A stretch of DNA of 64,000 nt, from NCBI RefSeq assembly GCF_009755885.1, contig NZ_VYIX01000003.1:431204-495203 (forward strand), read 5' to 3'. Under the pieces are notes generated by a model that saw nothing but the letters and a program-made list of their open reading frames with translations, made no database searches and was not told where the DNA came from. The translations under genes were made by a program, and so were the position numbers. Shown here one piece after another: positions 8,317 through 17,108 of the stretch; the first letter of the stretch is position 1; the number at the start of each line of letters is the position of its first letter. The stretch is from Brachyspira sp. SAP_772 (lineage in GTDB: Bacteria; Spirochaetota; Brachyspiria; Brachyspirales; Brachyspiraceae).

Positions 8317-9668
8317 TGATATCAGATAACAATCCAAAAGACAGACTTATAATAGCATTAGATTTTAATTCTATGTCTGAGGCGGTGACGTTAATAGATG
8401 AACTTGGTGATGAGGCTGTGTTTTATAAAGTGGGGCTTGAATTATTTTTATATACTAAAGGCGAGATAATAGAATATTTGGCTAATAAAAATAAAAAAGT
8501 ATTTTTAGATTTGAAATTTCATGACATACCAAATACAACAGCTATGGCTTCACTTTTTGCTGCTAAACAAAATGTATTTATGTTTAATGTGCATACAAGC
8601 GGCGGAAAAAAGATGATGGAAAAGACTGTTGAAGAGATAAAAAAATTAAACAAAGAAAACTTAATAATAGGTGTAACTGTTTTAACTAGCCTTTCAGAAA
8701 ATGATGTAAAAAATATGTTTAGTTCAAATGTAGCATTAAAAGATTTGGCTGTTAATTGGGCAAAACTAGCAAAAGAGTCTGGTCTTGATGGGGTTGTATG
8801 CTCACCTAGAGAGGCTGCTATTATCAAAAAAGAATGCGGTGAGAACTTTAGAACAGTGTGTCCGGGAGTTCGTCCTAAGTGGGCTAGCGTTGATGACCAA
8901 GAGAGAATTATGACACCAAAAGAAGCTATAGAAAATGGTTGCGATTATCTTGTAGTTGGGCGTCCTATCACAAGAAGCGAAGACAGAGTTAAAGCTTGCA
9001 GAATGGTTGTTGAAGAGATAGCTCAAGGCATGGAAAACAATAAAAAAAGCAATGCACAAAAAATAGCTATGGCTTTACTTTCATCTCAAGCTGTTAAACT
9101 TAATGTTAAAGAGCCTTTTACTTTTGTATCTGGAATAAAAAGCCCTATATATTGCGACAACAGATATGTAATAGGTTTCCCTGAATATAGAAAAGTTATA
9201 GTTGAATCTTTTGTAGATATATTAAAATTAAAGGATTTTGATATAGTAGCCGGTACTGCAACAGCTGGCATACCTTGGGCGGCTTTTATAGCGTATGAAC
9301 TTGATAAGCCTATGTGCTATATTAGAGCAGAGAAAAAAGAGCATGGCAGAGGAAGGCAGATTGAAGGTGCTGATTGTAACGGCAAAAGATTAATACTTAT
9401 AGAAGATTTAATTTCAACAGGCGGTAGTTCTATAAAAGCATTTGAGGCCGCTAAGGCAGAAGGAGCTATTGGGCTTGAAATTATTTCAATATTTTCTTAT
9501 GAGTTTGAAAAGGCTAAGAAAAACTTTGAAGAGGCAAATATAAAATTCTCTTCTCTTTCTAATTTCTCATCGTTAATGGAAATAGCAAAAGACGAGAAGT
9601 ATATAAGCGAAGAGGAATTGAAGAAAGCTTTAGAGTGGAACAAAGACCCAGATAATTGGAATGTTTGA
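8313..9668 (+). CDS. pyrF-pyrE: Fused orotidine-5'-phosphate decarboxylase / orotate phosphoribosyltransferase
   Basis: A 451-residue bifunctional protein that performs the last two steps of UMP synthesis. Residues 1 to about 235 are PyrF: DxKxxD active site in DLKFHDIPNT near 65-74, then CPGVRP and DYLVVGRPIT. Residues from about 245 are PyrE: FTFVSGIKSPIYCDNR, AGTATAGIPWA, and the PRPP motif LILIEDLISTGGSS near 360. The order is decarboxylase first, the reverse of animal UMP synthase, and matches the inverted fusions reported in trypanosomatids and cyanobacteria. The linker, about ten residues (ENNKKSNAQK), is short. It would channel OMP. pyrB, pyrC and car genes are not in the window. Confidence 0.95.
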   Translation: MMISDNNPKDRLIIALDFNSMSEAVTLIDELGDEAVFYKVGLELFLYTKGEIIEYLANKNKKVFLDLKFHDIPNTTAMASLFAAKQNVFMFNVHTSGGKKMMEKTVEEIKKLNKENLIIGVTVLTSLSENDVKNMFSSNVALKDLAVNWAKLAKESGLDGVVCSPREAAIIKKECGENFRTVCPGVRPKWASVDDQERIMTPKEAIENGCDYLVVGRPITRSEDRVKACRMVVEEIAQGMENNKKSNAQKIAMALLSSQAVKLNVKEPFTFVSGIKSPIYCDNRYVIGFPEYRKVIVESFVDILKLKDFDIVAGTATAGIPWAAFIAYELDKPMCYIRAEKKEHGRGRQIEGADCNGKRLILIEDLISTGGSSIKAFEAAKAEGAIGLEIISIFSYEFEKAKKNFEEANIKFSSLSNFSSLMEIAKDEKYISEEELKKALEWNKDPDNWNV

Positions 9669-9689
9669 TAATAATTTTATAAAAAACAC

Positions 9690-9769
9690 CGCACGGTAAA
9701 CGAAGTTTAAAATATAAATTTTATTATCAATTGCAATAAAATAAAAAACTAATATCGGATAACCGTGCG
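9690..9769. repeat. ~80-bp element with terminal inverted repeats, copy 1
   Basis: The ends CGCACGGT (9690-9697) and ACCGTGCG (9762-9769) are perfect 8-base inverted repeats enclosing about 64 bases of nearly pure AT. Similar elements of 83 and 81 bases lie at 13692 and 58033. It stands in the 235-base gap between the convergent pyrF-pyrE and DUF4132 genes. The remainder of the gap, 9770-9903, is AT-rich with a short run of seven G near 9801 and shows nothing else. It could be a MITE-like element or a long bidirectional hairpin. Confidence 0.65.
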
Positions 9770-9903
9770 TAGAGTAAAGTTTTAAATTTAAAAAATATTG
9801 GGGGGGTGCTAAAATTTCTAATAAAGTAATAAATATAATGTAACTAGAATTACAGAAAAAGCTGTAAAGTATAAAGGGCGGGGCTTCAAAATAATTTTTT
9901 TAT

Positions 9904-12300
9904 TTAAGCAAATATATCAGTAAGCCTAAAATCCACAATCATCAAAATGAGTAATGTGTAAATAAATCTATCTTGCACTTTATTATTTTTTTCGTTATAA
10001 AAGTTAATGTTTATTTTTACTTTGTCTTTATAATCAATTTTATTATTAGTATTTATTTTTATTTCAAAAGAGTCTCCGTTTTCCATTATTAAATTATAAC
10101 TTCCAACTACACAAAAATCTAAATAACTAGGATTCATTGAATACCTAGCACCAAAAGCCTTAAAACTACCATAAGATATTTCAATGTTTTGTAATTTATT
10201 TATCTCACTTTCCAAATTATTTTTATATAATTTTATTATACTTAATTGATTGATTGGCTGACTAAGTTCATAATCTTCTAATTGACGCTTCCATTTATTT
10301 ATAGTTTCATCGTCCATTTCTGCAGGGCTTGCTAAACTTATAAAGCTGTCATCGTTAATTTTAACTTCTTCATCATCGCAATTTGAATAACTTCCGTCAC
10401 CTGCATATCTGAATGTAGTTAAAAACAAGTTATCTTTATCATACAAATTCCATATAAGTGAAGAAGAAAATTTATTCATTATAGGGTTGTTAATAAATAC
10501 TTCTTTGAAAAAACTATAATTATATTTCTTTTCATACATTAATGATTTTATTAACTTTAAAGATAATTTCTTTATAATATCAGGTATTTCTTTTTTTATA
10601 TGCTTAATTTCTTCTTTTATATTTCCTTCTAAATTTTTAGGAGTAGTTTTTAATTCTTTATTATTTTTTATATCAAATACATTTACAGAATAATCAGCAT
10701 TCAAAATTAATTTATAGTTGTCATTAATAATTTTTTCGCCTCTTGAGTCGAATCCAAAATTTGAACTAAATTTCAATTCTAAATCATCAATATCAAGCCC
10801 TATTTTTTTTGATATTTTATTTATTAAATAAAAAGCCTCTTCTCTCAATTCTGATTTTTTAGTTTTTGAATAAATATCATATAATAACTCAATACTATAT
10901 TCTGTTGTTTTTACTGATGATAAAATTATTAAGAAAAAATTAGAGTCTTTCTCTTTTTTGTATATTTCTCTTAAAGCTTCATCGCCTCCATACAAACTAT
11001 AAACAATGGCAGAAGTTTCTTTATGAGTTTCTATATAAATATTTTTAGCAAAACTTAAAAAACTTTCTCTGTCAAGTAAATCTATTATAGAATCAATTTC
11101 AAGCAAATAATAAACATCTCTTTTTAACTCTAAATATTTTAAGTATATATATTTTATGATTTTTTCATCAACTATTCTCGATTTATCTTTTATCAATACA
11201 TTAGAATTTTCTATATAAGAAACTTTCTTTTCATCTTTTTTACTTAATTTAATACTTTCTTCATATTTTTCAATAGTGTCAAATATTTCATAATTAACAG
11301 CTTCTTTCAAATCATTATAATAAATGTTTTCTAATTTTCTTTTTACTGATTGGATTTTTTTATTATTACTTTCTGAAGCTATTTTATGAATCTCTTTTAT
11401 ATTCTCCTCTATTTTTTTAATTATAATTTTATTCTCATTATCAAAAGCATATAAATATAAAATCCATTTCAGAGTTAATTTATCTATATTCTTATAAATG
11501 ATATCAGCCCAATCATCTAAATACTCAAGATATTCAATATTCCAATCATCTAAAGAATCATAATACTGAAAACCGCTTTTTGAAAACATTTCACTCATAT
11601 CTATAACTTTATTAACTTTCCAATTATTCAAAGGCTGATTAAAATTTTTGGCATCATAAAACATACCATGCATATTCTCAACATTAGAAGTGTTCCAACT
11701 ATTTAAATCTTGATTAAAATTTATGCATCCATTAAACATTAACAGCATAGTTTTTACATTTGAAGTATTCCATTTATCAAGAGGCTGATTAAAATTCTTT
11801 GCTTGCGAAAACATACCATTCATATTTTCAACTTTAGAAGTATCCCAATTATTTAAATCCTGATTGAAATTGAAAGCCATATTAAACATTGCTCTCATAT
11901 CAAAAACATTACAAGTATTCCATTTATTAAGAGGCATATTAAAACTTTCAGCTCCAGCAAACATAGCTCCCATATCCTTTACATTGGAAACATTCCAATC
12001 ATTAAGAGGCTGATTAAAATAAAGGCATCTTAAAAACATAGCTCCCATATTTTCAACTTTAGAAACATTCCACTTTTCTATATTATGATTAAAGTATACA
12101 GCATCACTAAACATATTCTGCATATTTTTAACATTTGAAGTATCCCATTTCTCAATACCTTTAAAATCTTTCCTTAAACTTTCATAAAAAATACTGCTCA
12201 TATCAGTTATTAAACTTGTATCAATATCACCCAAATAAATACTTTCATCTTCTACCAATTTTTTTAATTCTTCTTTTGTTTGAGGTTTGTGTTTAGACAT
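9904..12300 (-). CDS. DUF285 (BspA-like) repeats fused to a DUF4132 domain
   Basis: Start at the ATG at 12300; a GTG at 12312 is also open. Residues about 30-260 contain roughly eight 25-residue repeats of the DUF285 type with WNTSNVxNMxxMF and FNQPLNxW cores, as in mycoplasma and BspA-like surface proteins. After a helical middle region the last 330 residues match DUF4132: GLDIDDLELKFSSNFGFDSRG, a conserved FRYAGDGSYSN segment and KWKRQLEDYELSQP. DUF4132 is known from MolR/YehI-like proteins, where it is often joined to a WGR domain. No signal peptide is visible, so it is probably cytoplasmic despite the BspA-like repeats. The function is not established. Confidence 0.8.
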   Translation of the reverse strand: MSKHKPQTKEELKKLVEDESIYLGDIDTSLITDMSSIFYESLRKDFKGIEKWDTSNVKNMQNMFSDAVYFNHNIEKWNVSKVENMGAMFLRCLYFNQPLNDWNVSNVKDMGAMFAGAESFNMPLNKWNTCNVFDMRAMFNMAFNFNQDLNNWDTSKVENMNGMFSQAKNFNQPLDKWNTSNVKTMLLMFNGCINFNQDLNSWNTSNVENMHGMFYDAKNFNQPLNNWKVNKVIDMSEMFSKSGFQYYDSLDDWNIEYLEYLDDWADIIYKNIDKLTLKWILYLYAFDNENKIIIKKIEENIKEIHKIASESNNKKIQSVKRKLENIYYNDLKEAVNYEIFDTIEKYEESIKLSKKDEKKVSYIENSNVLIKDKSRIVDEKIIKYIYLKYLELKRDVYYLLEIDSIIDLLDRESFLSFAKNIYIETHKETSAIVYSLYGGDEALREIYKKEKDSNFFLIILSSVKTTEYSIELLYDIYSKTKKSELREEAFYLINKISKKIGLDIDDLELKFSSNFGFDSRGEKIINDNYKLILNADYSVNVFDIKNNKELKTTPKNLEGNIKEEIKHIKKEIPDIIKKLSLKLIKSLMYEKKYNYSFFKEVFINNPIMNKFSSSLIWNLYDKDNLFLTTFRYAGDGSYSNCDDEEVKINDDSFISLASPAEMDDETINKWKRQLEDYELSQPINQLSIIKLYKNNLESEINKLQNIEISYGSFKAFGARYSMNPSYLDFCVVGSYNLIMENGDSFEIKINTNNKIDYKDKVKININFYNEKNNKVQDRFIYTLLILMIVDFRLTDIFA

Positions 12301-12309
12301 GATATAACT

Positions 12310-12344
12310 CACATAACAGGTTTTTAATTTAAACCTATTATGTG
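12310..12344 (-). other. Hairpin covering the translation start region of the DUF4132 gene
   Basis: The arms CACATAA-AGGTTT and AAACCT-TTATGTG pair with one mismatched position and a seven-base loop. In the minus-strand mRNA the 3' arm contains the only weak ribosome-site candidate (GTGAG) before the ATG at 12300. There is no T-run on its 3' side in that direction, so it is not a standard terminator for the upstream DUF3089 gene. It may damp translation. Confidence 0.4.
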
Positions 12345-12378
12345 AAAAAATTGTAAATTTATTATATTAATTTAACAT

Positions 12379-13413
12379 TTAATAATTCTGTTTCATAAAT
12401 GCTTCAACTCTTTTTTTAGCATTTGCTTTCAAATCAAAATAGTAGAGTTCTATATCCCAAGCATGAAAAATACCTTTGCTAAAAACTCCAGGTCTATCTG
12501 TAAAAAACATATTAGTGTCTGCTGTAGAACATTTAATTACACCTCTAACTTTATCAACCTTAGCATCAGAGAAATTAGTAACTTGATTAATTAATGTATT
12601 TTCATTAGTAATATTTGCTCCTAAACTTAATTCTTTTGGAGCTAAAGTTTCTTCTAAAATCCAAGTAATAGGGTTAATTGTTATAGAGTTTTCAAGAAGT
12701 GTAGGATTATAGCCATTAAAATCTGGGCTTTCTGTATTATAAGAAATTATCACTCCTGTATCATCCTCTCTGCTTGCAAATTTTAAATGAGGATTTTCTT
12801 CTATATCCTCTTTGGTTACAGAGTATCCTATTATATAAGCAGCTATTAGTCTTTTCTGCAAATCTTCATTATCTTTAAAATAATCTTTCAATATCTCTTT
12901 TATCATCATGGCACCTTGAGAATGTCCCATCAATATAATAGGTTTATTGTCATTATAGTTTTTAATAAAATAATCAAATGCTGCTATAGCATCATCTTTA
13001 GGAATAGAAAATAAATAACTGTTTAATTCCTCTTTACTTATATTATTAGTTTGGTTTAGCAAATATAATGCATTAGCCTGCCTATAAAAAGGTGCATATA
13101 CATTTCCATATTCTTCAAACATACTAGTATGCATAATTACTTTATTTGTTACAGTAGCACGCATAGGAGTATAATCTATAGGACATATCATAAAGTTACT
13201 GTCATCACTTGCCCAAGTAGTAGGATACAGATAGAATATATCTACATTTCCATTGTTATTATTAGGCAGATACAGCCAATTATTTGAATCAGAGTAATCA
13301 GTATTTTCTAAATGAGATGTGTCATTAGTTTTTACATTTTTATTATTGTTTTGAGAGCATGCGAATATTAAAATAGTTATTAAAGATATTATTAATAATT
13401 TTATTTTTATCAT
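12379..13413 (-). CDS. DUF3089 alpha/beta-hydrolase-like lipoprotein
   Basis: A 344-residue protein whose signal peptide ends in a lipobox (IFAC, Cys at about residue 19) and is therefore membrane anchored. The mature domain starts with the DUF3089 landmark VDIFYLYPTTW. It contains a nucleophile elbow GHSQGAMM near residue 173, the alpha/beta hydrolase Ser motif, and a likely C-terminal acid/His pair in the HAWDIELYYFD region. Esterase or lipase-like activity is expected from the fold; the substrate is unknown. AAGGAG stands seven bases before the ATG and a promoter is seen just upstream. It is 78 bases from the downstream DUF4132 gene and on the same strand. Confidence 0.8.
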   Translation of the reverse strand: MIKIKLLIISLITILIFACSQNNNKNVKTNDTSHLENTDYSDSNNWLYLPNNNNGNVDIFYLYPTTWASDDSNFMICPIDYTPMRATVTNKVIMHTSMFEEYGNVYAPFYRQANALYLLNQTNNISKEELNSYLFSIPKDDAIAAFDYFIKNYNDNKPIILMGHSQGAMMIKEILKDYFKDNEDLQKRLIAAYIIGYSVTKEDIEENPHLKFASREDDTGVIISYNTESPDFNGYNPTLLENSITINPITWILEETLAPKELSLGANITNENTLINQVTNFSDAKVDKVRGVIKCSTADTNMFFTDRPGVFSKGIFHAWDIELYYFDLKANAKKRVEAFMKQNY

Positions 13414-13440
13414 GATTTTCTCCTTGCTATAATTTTCGCT

Positions 13441-13469
13441 ATTCTAATACATAAAATAATAATCATCAA
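13441..13469 (-). promoter_or_regulatory. Promoter for the DUF3089 gene
   Basis: Read on the minus strand: TTGATG (13469-13464), a 17-base spacer, and TAGAAT (13446-13441). The expected start is near 13434, about 20 bases before the ATG at 13413. Confidence 0.5.
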
Positions 13470-13554
13470 ATACTTATGTTTTATAACTAGATATAATTTT
13501 TTTTAATAAAATAATTAAATGGTAAGTAAAATTATAAAAAATTTTAGTATATAG

Positions 13555-13690
13555 TTACGCTTCGCGAAAGTTCAAGTGTTTCTAGCTTTATACTTTTGGA
13601 ATATATAAAACTAAAATAATATTTATATTCTGACTGTACATAAAAAGTTATACTTTAGTAAATGCAGTTCTTTTGTTTTTTTGCTACCCC
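13555..13690. repeat. Copy of a dispersed intergenic repeat
   Basis: The segment CTTCGCGAAAGTTCAAG..CTAGCTTTATACTTTTGGAATATA resembles 41533-41594 and 44484-44547. ATGCAGTTCTTTTG near 13671 is identical to the start of modules at 39716 and 41281. The gap from 13414 to 13854 therefore holds a promoter, this repeat and the inverted-repeat element at 13692; the rest is featureless AT-rich DNA. Confidence 0.55.
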
Positions 13691-13691
13691 A

Positions 13692-13774
13692 ACGCACGGT
13701 TAGAAATATTTATAAACAGAGCTAAATAACCATTATAATTTTATTTACAAACAAATGAATTTTTTAACGTGCGT
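13692..13774. repeat. ~80-bp element with terminal inverted repeats, copy 2
   Basis: The ends ACGCACGGTTA (13692-13702) and AACGTGCGT (13766-13774) are inverted repeats with one extra base, enclosing AT-rich DNA. The total of 83 bases nearly equals that of the copies at 9690 and 58033. It ends only nine bases before an upstream ATG at 13783 that is open to the TPR gene, so it could supply promoter or leader sequence to that gene. Confidence 0.6.
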
Positions 13775-13854
13775 AATATTTTATGCTAATTATTATGGTA
13801 TTAAATTTTTTTCTATACTATAATGATTTCAATAAATTTATATTAGGAAATTTT

Positions 13855-15264
13855 ATGTTAGTTGTTAATGATTCTAGTAGGGATTCAGAATATTATTTTG
13901 ATAAGGCAAATATTTTTTCTCTTGAAGGAAAATATAAAGAAGCCATAGTATATTATAATAAGGCTATAGAGTTAGACCATAATTATACTGATGCTTATAA
14001 CGGCAGAGGAAAAGCTAGAAATTATTTAGGTAAATATGTAGAAGCTATTAAAGATTTTAATAAAGTGATAGAGTTAGACCATAATTATAGTGATGCTTAT
14101 AATGACAGAGGATTTGCTAAAATTTATTTATATGAACATGAAGAAGCTATTAAAGATTTTAATAAAGCTATAGAGTTAGACCCTAATTATAGTGATGCTT
14201 ATAATAACAGAGGATTTGCTAAAGATTGTTTAGATCAACATGAAGAAGCTATTAAAGATTATGATAAAGCTATAGAATTAAACCCTAATGATAGTGCCGC
14301 TTATAATAACAAAGGATTTACTAAATATTATTTAGGTCAATATAAAGAAGCTATTAAAGACTATGATAAAGCTATAGAATTAAACCCTAATTATAGTGAT
14401 GCTTACAATAGCAGAGGAAATGCTAAAAAAAAATTAGGTAAATATGAAGAAGCTATTAAAGATTTTAATAAAGTGATAGAGTTAGACCATAATTATACTG
14501 ATGCTTATTATAATAGAGGACTCGCTAAAGATAATTTAGGTCAATATGAAGAAGCTATTAAAGATTTTAATAAAGTAATAGAATTAACCCCTAATTATAC
14601 TAATGCTTATTATGACCGAGGAAATGCTAAAAAAAATTTAGGTCAATATAAAGAAGCTATTAAAGACTATGATAAGGCTATAGAGATGTACCCTATTTAT
14701 AGTGATGCTTATTATAATAGAGGACTCGCTAAAGATAATTTAGGTCAATATGAAGAAGCTATTAAAGACTATGACAAGGCTATAGAGTTAAACCCTAATG
14801 ATAGTGATACTTATTATAACAGAGGACTTGCTAAATATTATTTAGATCAATATAAAGAAGCTATTAAAGATTATGACAAAAGTATAGAATTGGCCCCTAA
14901 TTATAGTGATGCTTATTATAATAGAGGACTCGCTAAAGATAATCTAAGTCAATATGAAGAAGCTATTAAAGACTATGATAAAGCGATAGAGTTAAACCCT
15001 AATGATAGTGATACTTATTATAACAGAGGAAGTGTTAAAGATAATCTAGGTCAATATGAAGAAGCTATTAAAGATTATGATAAGGCTATAGAATTAGACC
15101 CTAATGATAGTTATGCTTATAATAACAGAGGAGTATCTAAAGAAAATTTAGGAGAGTACAATGAAGCTTTAAAAGATTATAAAAAGGCTTTGGAATTAGA
15201 CCCTAACTATGATACTGCTAGAGAAAATATAAAAGAGATTCAAGATAAATATGGCTTGAAATAA
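13855..15264 (+). CDS. Tandem TPR protein with 13 repeats
   Basis: The start at 13855 is chosen because AGGAAA is placed five bases before it. An earlier ATG at 13783 would add 24 residues (MLIIMVLNFFLYYN..) that fall outside the repeat pattern. The protein of about 469 residues is almost wholly 13 consecutive 34-residue TPR units of the form AYxNRGxAKxxLGQYEEAIKDYDKAIELxPNYSD, with a C-terminal capping helix ending DKYGLK. There is no signal peptide on the short form. The DNA repeats are nearly identical in places, such as GCTAAAGATAATTTAGGTCA in several units, so unit number may vary. It is a protein-binding scaffold; the partner is unknown. Confidence 0.85.
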   Translation: MLVVNDSSRDSEYYFDKANIFSLEGKYKEAIVYYNKAIELDHNYTDAYNGRGKARNYLGKYVEAIKDFNKVIELDHNYSDAYNDRGFAKIYLYEHEEAIKDFNKAIELDPNYSDAYNNRGFAKDCLDQHEEAIKDYDKAIELNPNDSAAYNNKGFTKYYLGQYKEAIKDYDKAIELNPNYSDAYNSRGNAKKKLGKYEEAIKDFNKVIELDHNYTDAYYNRGLAKDNLGQYEEAIKDFNKVIELTPNYTNAYYDRGNAKKNLGQYKEAIKDYDKAIEMYPIYSDAYYNRGLAKDNLGQYEEAIKDYDKAIELNPNDSDTYYNRGLAKYYLDQYKEAIKDYDKSIELAPNYSDAYYNRGLAKDNLSQYEEAIKDYDKAIELNPNDSDTYYNRGSVKDNLGQYEEAIKDYDKAIELDPNDSYAYNNRGVSKENLGEYNEALKDYKKALELDPNYDTARENIKEIQDKYGLK

Positions 15265-15389
15265 AATTAAGAATTTCATTGTTGTGCCTACTTTGTAACT
15301 ACATACTTAAGAATACATTTAATTTTTATTATACTCTCAATCATAAAATAATTTTTATACTTTTACTACGCTAAAATATAATACAAAAA

Positions 15390-15914
15390 TCAAATATGCG
15401 AACCTACACATTCATAAAATTTTCTAAAAGTTTCTTTTATATCATTATCCCAAGTGTTATGATTAAAAATTACTGTTGCACATTCTCTATATAAAGCATC
15501 TCTTTTTTTTGACAATTCAATTAGTTTATTTTTATCTTGCACTAATAATGGACGTTCTGATACATTTATATTATTTACTATAAGCTCGGCGTGTCTGTCA
15601 ATAAAAATAACTATGCCTTTCTCCCTCATCAAAACTCTGTTTCTTTCTTTTAATATAGCTCCACCGCCAGTAGATATAACAGCATTTTTTATATTAGATA
15701 ACTCTTCAAGTACATCACTTTCTACTTCTCTAAAATATTCTTCTCCGCTATCTTCAAATATCTTATTTATAGTTTTTTTCTCTCTATCCTCTATAACCTT
15801 ATCCATATCAAAAAAACTATAATTAATATGTTCAGCTAAAAGTTTTGATAAATCACTTTTTCCGCTTCCGGGAAGTCCAATAACAAATACAGTCTTTTCT
15901 GAATTATTCATCAT
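15390..15914 (-). CDS. aroK: Shikimate kinase
   Basis: Phosphorylates shikimate to shikimate-3-phosphate in the aromatic pathway. Visible motifs: P-loop GLPGSGKS near residues 14-21, FFDMDKVIE (shikimate-binding Asp), YFREVE (Arg), the STGGGA loop, and SERPLL in the lid. About 174 residues, normal for the family. Two consecutive ATGs at 15914 and 15911 are possible, with GGAG three or six bases upstream; both lie within the end of pheA, so translation is coupled. It is the second gene of a pheA-aroK operon. No clear terminator is seen in the 125-base gap to the convergent TPR gene. Confidence 0.92.
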   Translation of the reverse strand: MMNNSEKTVFVIGLPGSGKSDLSKLLAEHINYSFFDMDKVIEDREKKTINKIFEDSGEEYFREVESDVLEELSNIKNAVISTGGGAILKERNRVLMREKGIVIFIDRHAELIVNNINVSERPLLVQDKNKLIELSKKRDALYRECATVIFNHNTWDNDIKETFRKFYECVGSHI

Positions 15915-17019
15915 AAACTCCAAGCACTATAAAATTCTCTACACTTCTTCTAAACTCTTCAAAAACATTCTTAGCCTCATCGCTTTCAAAATCTCCAACC
16001 ATATCAATATAAAAATAATACTGCCACTTTCTCTCAACATGCGGACGGCTTACTATAGATGTTAAATTAAATATTTTTAATTTATCTAAAACATTAGAAA
16101 GCGAACCATTTTCATGCGGAAGTAAAAATCTCATAGTCATCTTATTACCAGAACTCAAAGCATTGTCATAATTACTTACAACTATAAACCTTGTGGTATT
16201 GCCTTTAATGTTTTCAATATTCTCTTTTAAGATGTTTAAATTATAAATCTTATATGCATTTTTATTTGATATAGAAGCTAAAGAATCATCACCACTGTTT
16301 GATACAAAAAAAGCAGCTTCTGCAGTGTTCGTAGAGAAAATCTCTTCGTAATTATTCTCTTTTATAAAATTAGAACATTGCTTCAATGCCTGATGATGTG
16401 ATATTACCTTTTTTATATTACCTATATTAGTATTCTTATTTGCCATAAGTGCATATTCTATTGTAAGATAAACTTCCCCCACTATTTTGCAATTATAATC
16501 AGCAAGTATATCAAGCACCTCATTAACCATTCCTGTAGAAGAATTCTCAAGCGGCAAAACTCCATAATAGCTCTCAGAACTTCTTATACTCTCAAGAACT
16601 TCTTCAAAACTCTTTTTCTTTATCAATTTAGCCTCATCGCCAAAAAACTTTTTAGCAGCCTCATATCCGTTTCCGCCCTCTCTTCCTTGATAGGCTATAA
16701 CAGAATCATATTTTATTTTTTTATTATTGTTATTTTCTTTAGTGTCGTTATCAGCAATCAAATGCTTTTGAATCTGCTTTGATGTGTACATTATATCATT
16801 ATAAATAGTAGTAATTAAATTAGATAATTCCTTGTTTTCAAGAAGATTTATTTTACTTGCTATAACTTCTTTCTCTCTCTTAGGGTCAAATATTGGAGCA
16901 TTATTCTTTTTCTTAATCTCTCCAACCTTCACACTCACTTTCATTCTCTCATCTATTAACCTTACAATATTTCTATCTATTTCATCAATTTTTTTTCTTA
17001 AATCCTTTAACTCTTCCAT
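15904..17019 (-). CDS. pheA: Bifunctional chorismate mutase / prephenate dehydratase
   Basis: Makes phenylpyruvate from chorismate, the branch to phenylalanine. Residues 1 to about 85 are an AroQ-type chorismate mutase (LRKKIDEIDRNIVRLIDERMKV, with KREKEVI). Residues about 100-285 are prephenate dehydratase, beginning IAYQGREGGNGYEAA and including the catalytic NTTRFIVV motif. The C-terminal ACT domain has HENGSLSNVLDKLK and IVSRPH, the latter standing for the usual ESRP phenylalanine-binding motif with Val in place of Glu. 371 residues, typical. It is expressed from a promoter at 17081-17108 and coupled to aroK. Feedback inhibition by phenylalanine is likely but not certain because of the altered ESRP. 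Confidence 0.95.
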   Translation of the reverse strand: MEELKDLRKKIDEIDRNIVRLIDERMKVSVKVGEIKKKNNAPIFDPKREKEVIASKINLLENKELSNLITTIYNDIMYTSKQIQKHLIADNDTKENNNNKKIKYDSVIAYQGREGGNGYEAAKKFFGDEAKLIKKKSFEEVLESIRSSESYYGVLPLENSSTGMVNEVLDILADYNCKIVGEVYLTIEYALMANKNTNIGNIKKVISHHQALKQCSNFIKENNYEEIFSTNTAEAAFFVSNSGDDSLASISNKNAYKIYNLNILKENIENIKGNTTRFIVVSNYDNALSSGNKMTMRFLLPHENGSLSNVLDKLKIFNLTSIVSRPHVERKWQYYFYIDMVGDFESDEAKNVFEEFRRSVENFIVLGVYDE

Positions 17020-17080
17020 TATTTTACCCTTATAAAATTATTAATAATATATAATAATATCCTTACTATTAATGATAATT

Positions 17081-17108
17081 ATTATACAAAATGACTAAAA
17101 ATTGTAAA
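17081..17108 (-). promoter_or_regulatory. Promoter for pheA-aroK
   Basis: On the minus strand TTTACA (17108-17103), a 16-base spacer and TATAAT (17086-17081). The expected start near 17074 gives a leader of about 55 bases to the pheA ATG at 17019. Confidence 0.55.

Noticed and set aside
9785-9903. Possible small gene near the G-run after the first inverted-repeat element
   Set aside because: No start with a ribosome site and no frame of useful length; it is left as spacer.
13855-15264. Regularly repeated DNA resembling an array
   Set aside because: The period is 102 bases, in frame, and encodes TPR units; there are no unique spacers, so it is not a CRISPR array.
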